Shown: piece after piece, positions 36,126 through 36,803 of the stretch
How positions within the stretch are numbered: position 1 is the stretch's first letter
Layout: every line of letters starts with the position of its first letter
Source of the DNA: Deinococcales bacterium
Lineage (GTDB): Bacteria; Deinococcota; Deinococci; Deinococcales; JAAFIG01
Reading direction: 5' to 3'
Length of the DNA stretch: 36,803 bases
Assembly: GCA_013298185.1 (NCBI GenBank)
Contig: JAAFJQ010000011.1
Location: 1 to 36,803 of the forward strand
Made by a program: the position numbers and the translations under genes
Notes under the pieces: generated by a model
What the model was told of the DNA's origin: nothing
What the model saw: only the letters and a program-made list of their open reading frames with translations
The model's database searches: none

Positions 36126-36803
36126 TTGGCTCTTTGCAGCAATATTCATGTTATTGGTTGCCTGTGCTGGAGGCTCGCCAGTCACCAGTATCAGCATCAC
36201 GCCCAGCGAATCCACGCTCGTCAGCGGCGCAAGCACATTGGTGATTGCAGATGTTGACATTGCCAATGGAATCACCCCAAATGTCAACTGGACAACCACA
36301 GCAGGATCGCTATCCAGTACAAAAGGAATGGCGATTCGTTTTACTGCACCCGCAGTCACCACCAGCACCCAAGTGACAATTACAGGTGTCAGCGCCCAAG
36401 ACAACACCAAAATTGCCACAACCGTCATCACGGTCAACCCACCACCAATTGCAGTGACAGTTGCTCCTATTGCTGCCATCACAGCAGGTGGAACAACCGC
36501 AGGTTTGCAAGCCAAAATAAACGGAACAAACGTAACTGCCGGACAAGTGACATGGAGCATTGTCGGTGGCGTTGGTACGCTCAGCAGCGCAACTGCTTTG
36601 AATCCAACCTTTAGCTCAAATACACCTGGTTCTGCTTTGATCCGTGCAACCAGCACATCGGATACAAGCAAATTCGGTGAAACCACAATTATTGTCAATG
36701 CAGCAGCCTTGTCTGTGACTGTTGATCCTATTGCTGCCATCACAGCAGGTGGAACAAGCCTAGCTTTGAACGCCAAGATCAATACTTTCAACGCAACTGC
36801 TGG
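36109..36803 (+). CDS. Ig-like-repeat lipoprotein, truncated by the right edge
   Basis: GGAGGAAT RBS, MKKIHNWLFAAIFMLLVACAGGSPVTSISITPSES...; open to the edge. Lipobox LVAC; repeated VTV.PIAAITAGGT modules. Missed in the ORF track, where the antisense 35982-36791 ORF is listed instead. Confidence 0.85.
   Translation, partial: MKKIHNWLFAAIFMLLVACAGGSPVTSISITPSESTLVSGASTLVIADVDIANGITPNVNWTTTAGSLSSTKGMAIRFTAPAVTTSTQVTITGVSAQDNTKIATTVITVNPPPIAVTVAPIAAITAGGTTAGLQAKINGTNVTAGQVTWSIVGGVGTLSSATALNPTFSSNTPGSALIRATSTSDTSKFGETTIIVNAAALSVTVDPIAAITAGGTSLALNAKINTFNATA

Noticed and set aside
35982-36791. Minus-strand 269-aa ORF as a gene
   Set aside because: Antisense to the RBS-preceded lipoprotein reading frame with a signal peptide and Ig-like repeats.
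1-36803. tRNA, rRNA, insertion sequence or prophage
   Set aside because: No tRNA cloverleaf, rRNA core sequence, transposase or phage structural gene was recognised.

Overview
36.8-kb bacterial window with ordinary chromosomal gene content. The putative beta-barrel exporter-type protein hints at a diderm, and the species is not called. Contents, left to right: a dihydropyrimidinase with an SbtB-like PII gene; three tandem paralogous secreted two-repeat proteins; a split chromate transporter; glnK/amtB next to argB; a CorA-type transporter; a sugar ABC binding protein; two tandem ~960-aa SARP/BTAD-NB-ARC-TPR regulators; a LURP-one/scramblase-like protein; phosphoesterases; an LLM oxidoreductase; an esterase; VapBC; a SnoaL / P450 / P-loop kinase-like operon; HPF; pyrophosphatase; a split photolyase-like operon with a DUF2256 gene that is absent from the ORF track; an SDR; an Rrf2/cysteine desulfurase pair; a RelE-type TA pair; a two-gene membrane operon; and the start of an Ig-like repeat lipoprotein cut by the right edge. 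The strongest unlisted signal is extreme over-representation of the palindrome CTCGAG. I counted about 220 sites by eye, roughly one per 167 bp against about 9 expected by chance, in all reading frames and between genes, comparable to cyanobacterial HIP1. Other points of note are the three-gene overlapping split-photolyase operon in reversed domain order, an intergenic AGGTTAAAG hairpin family, three short tandem arrays (23, 24 and 26 bp), and a GlnK lacking the canonical Tyr51 and Gln39.
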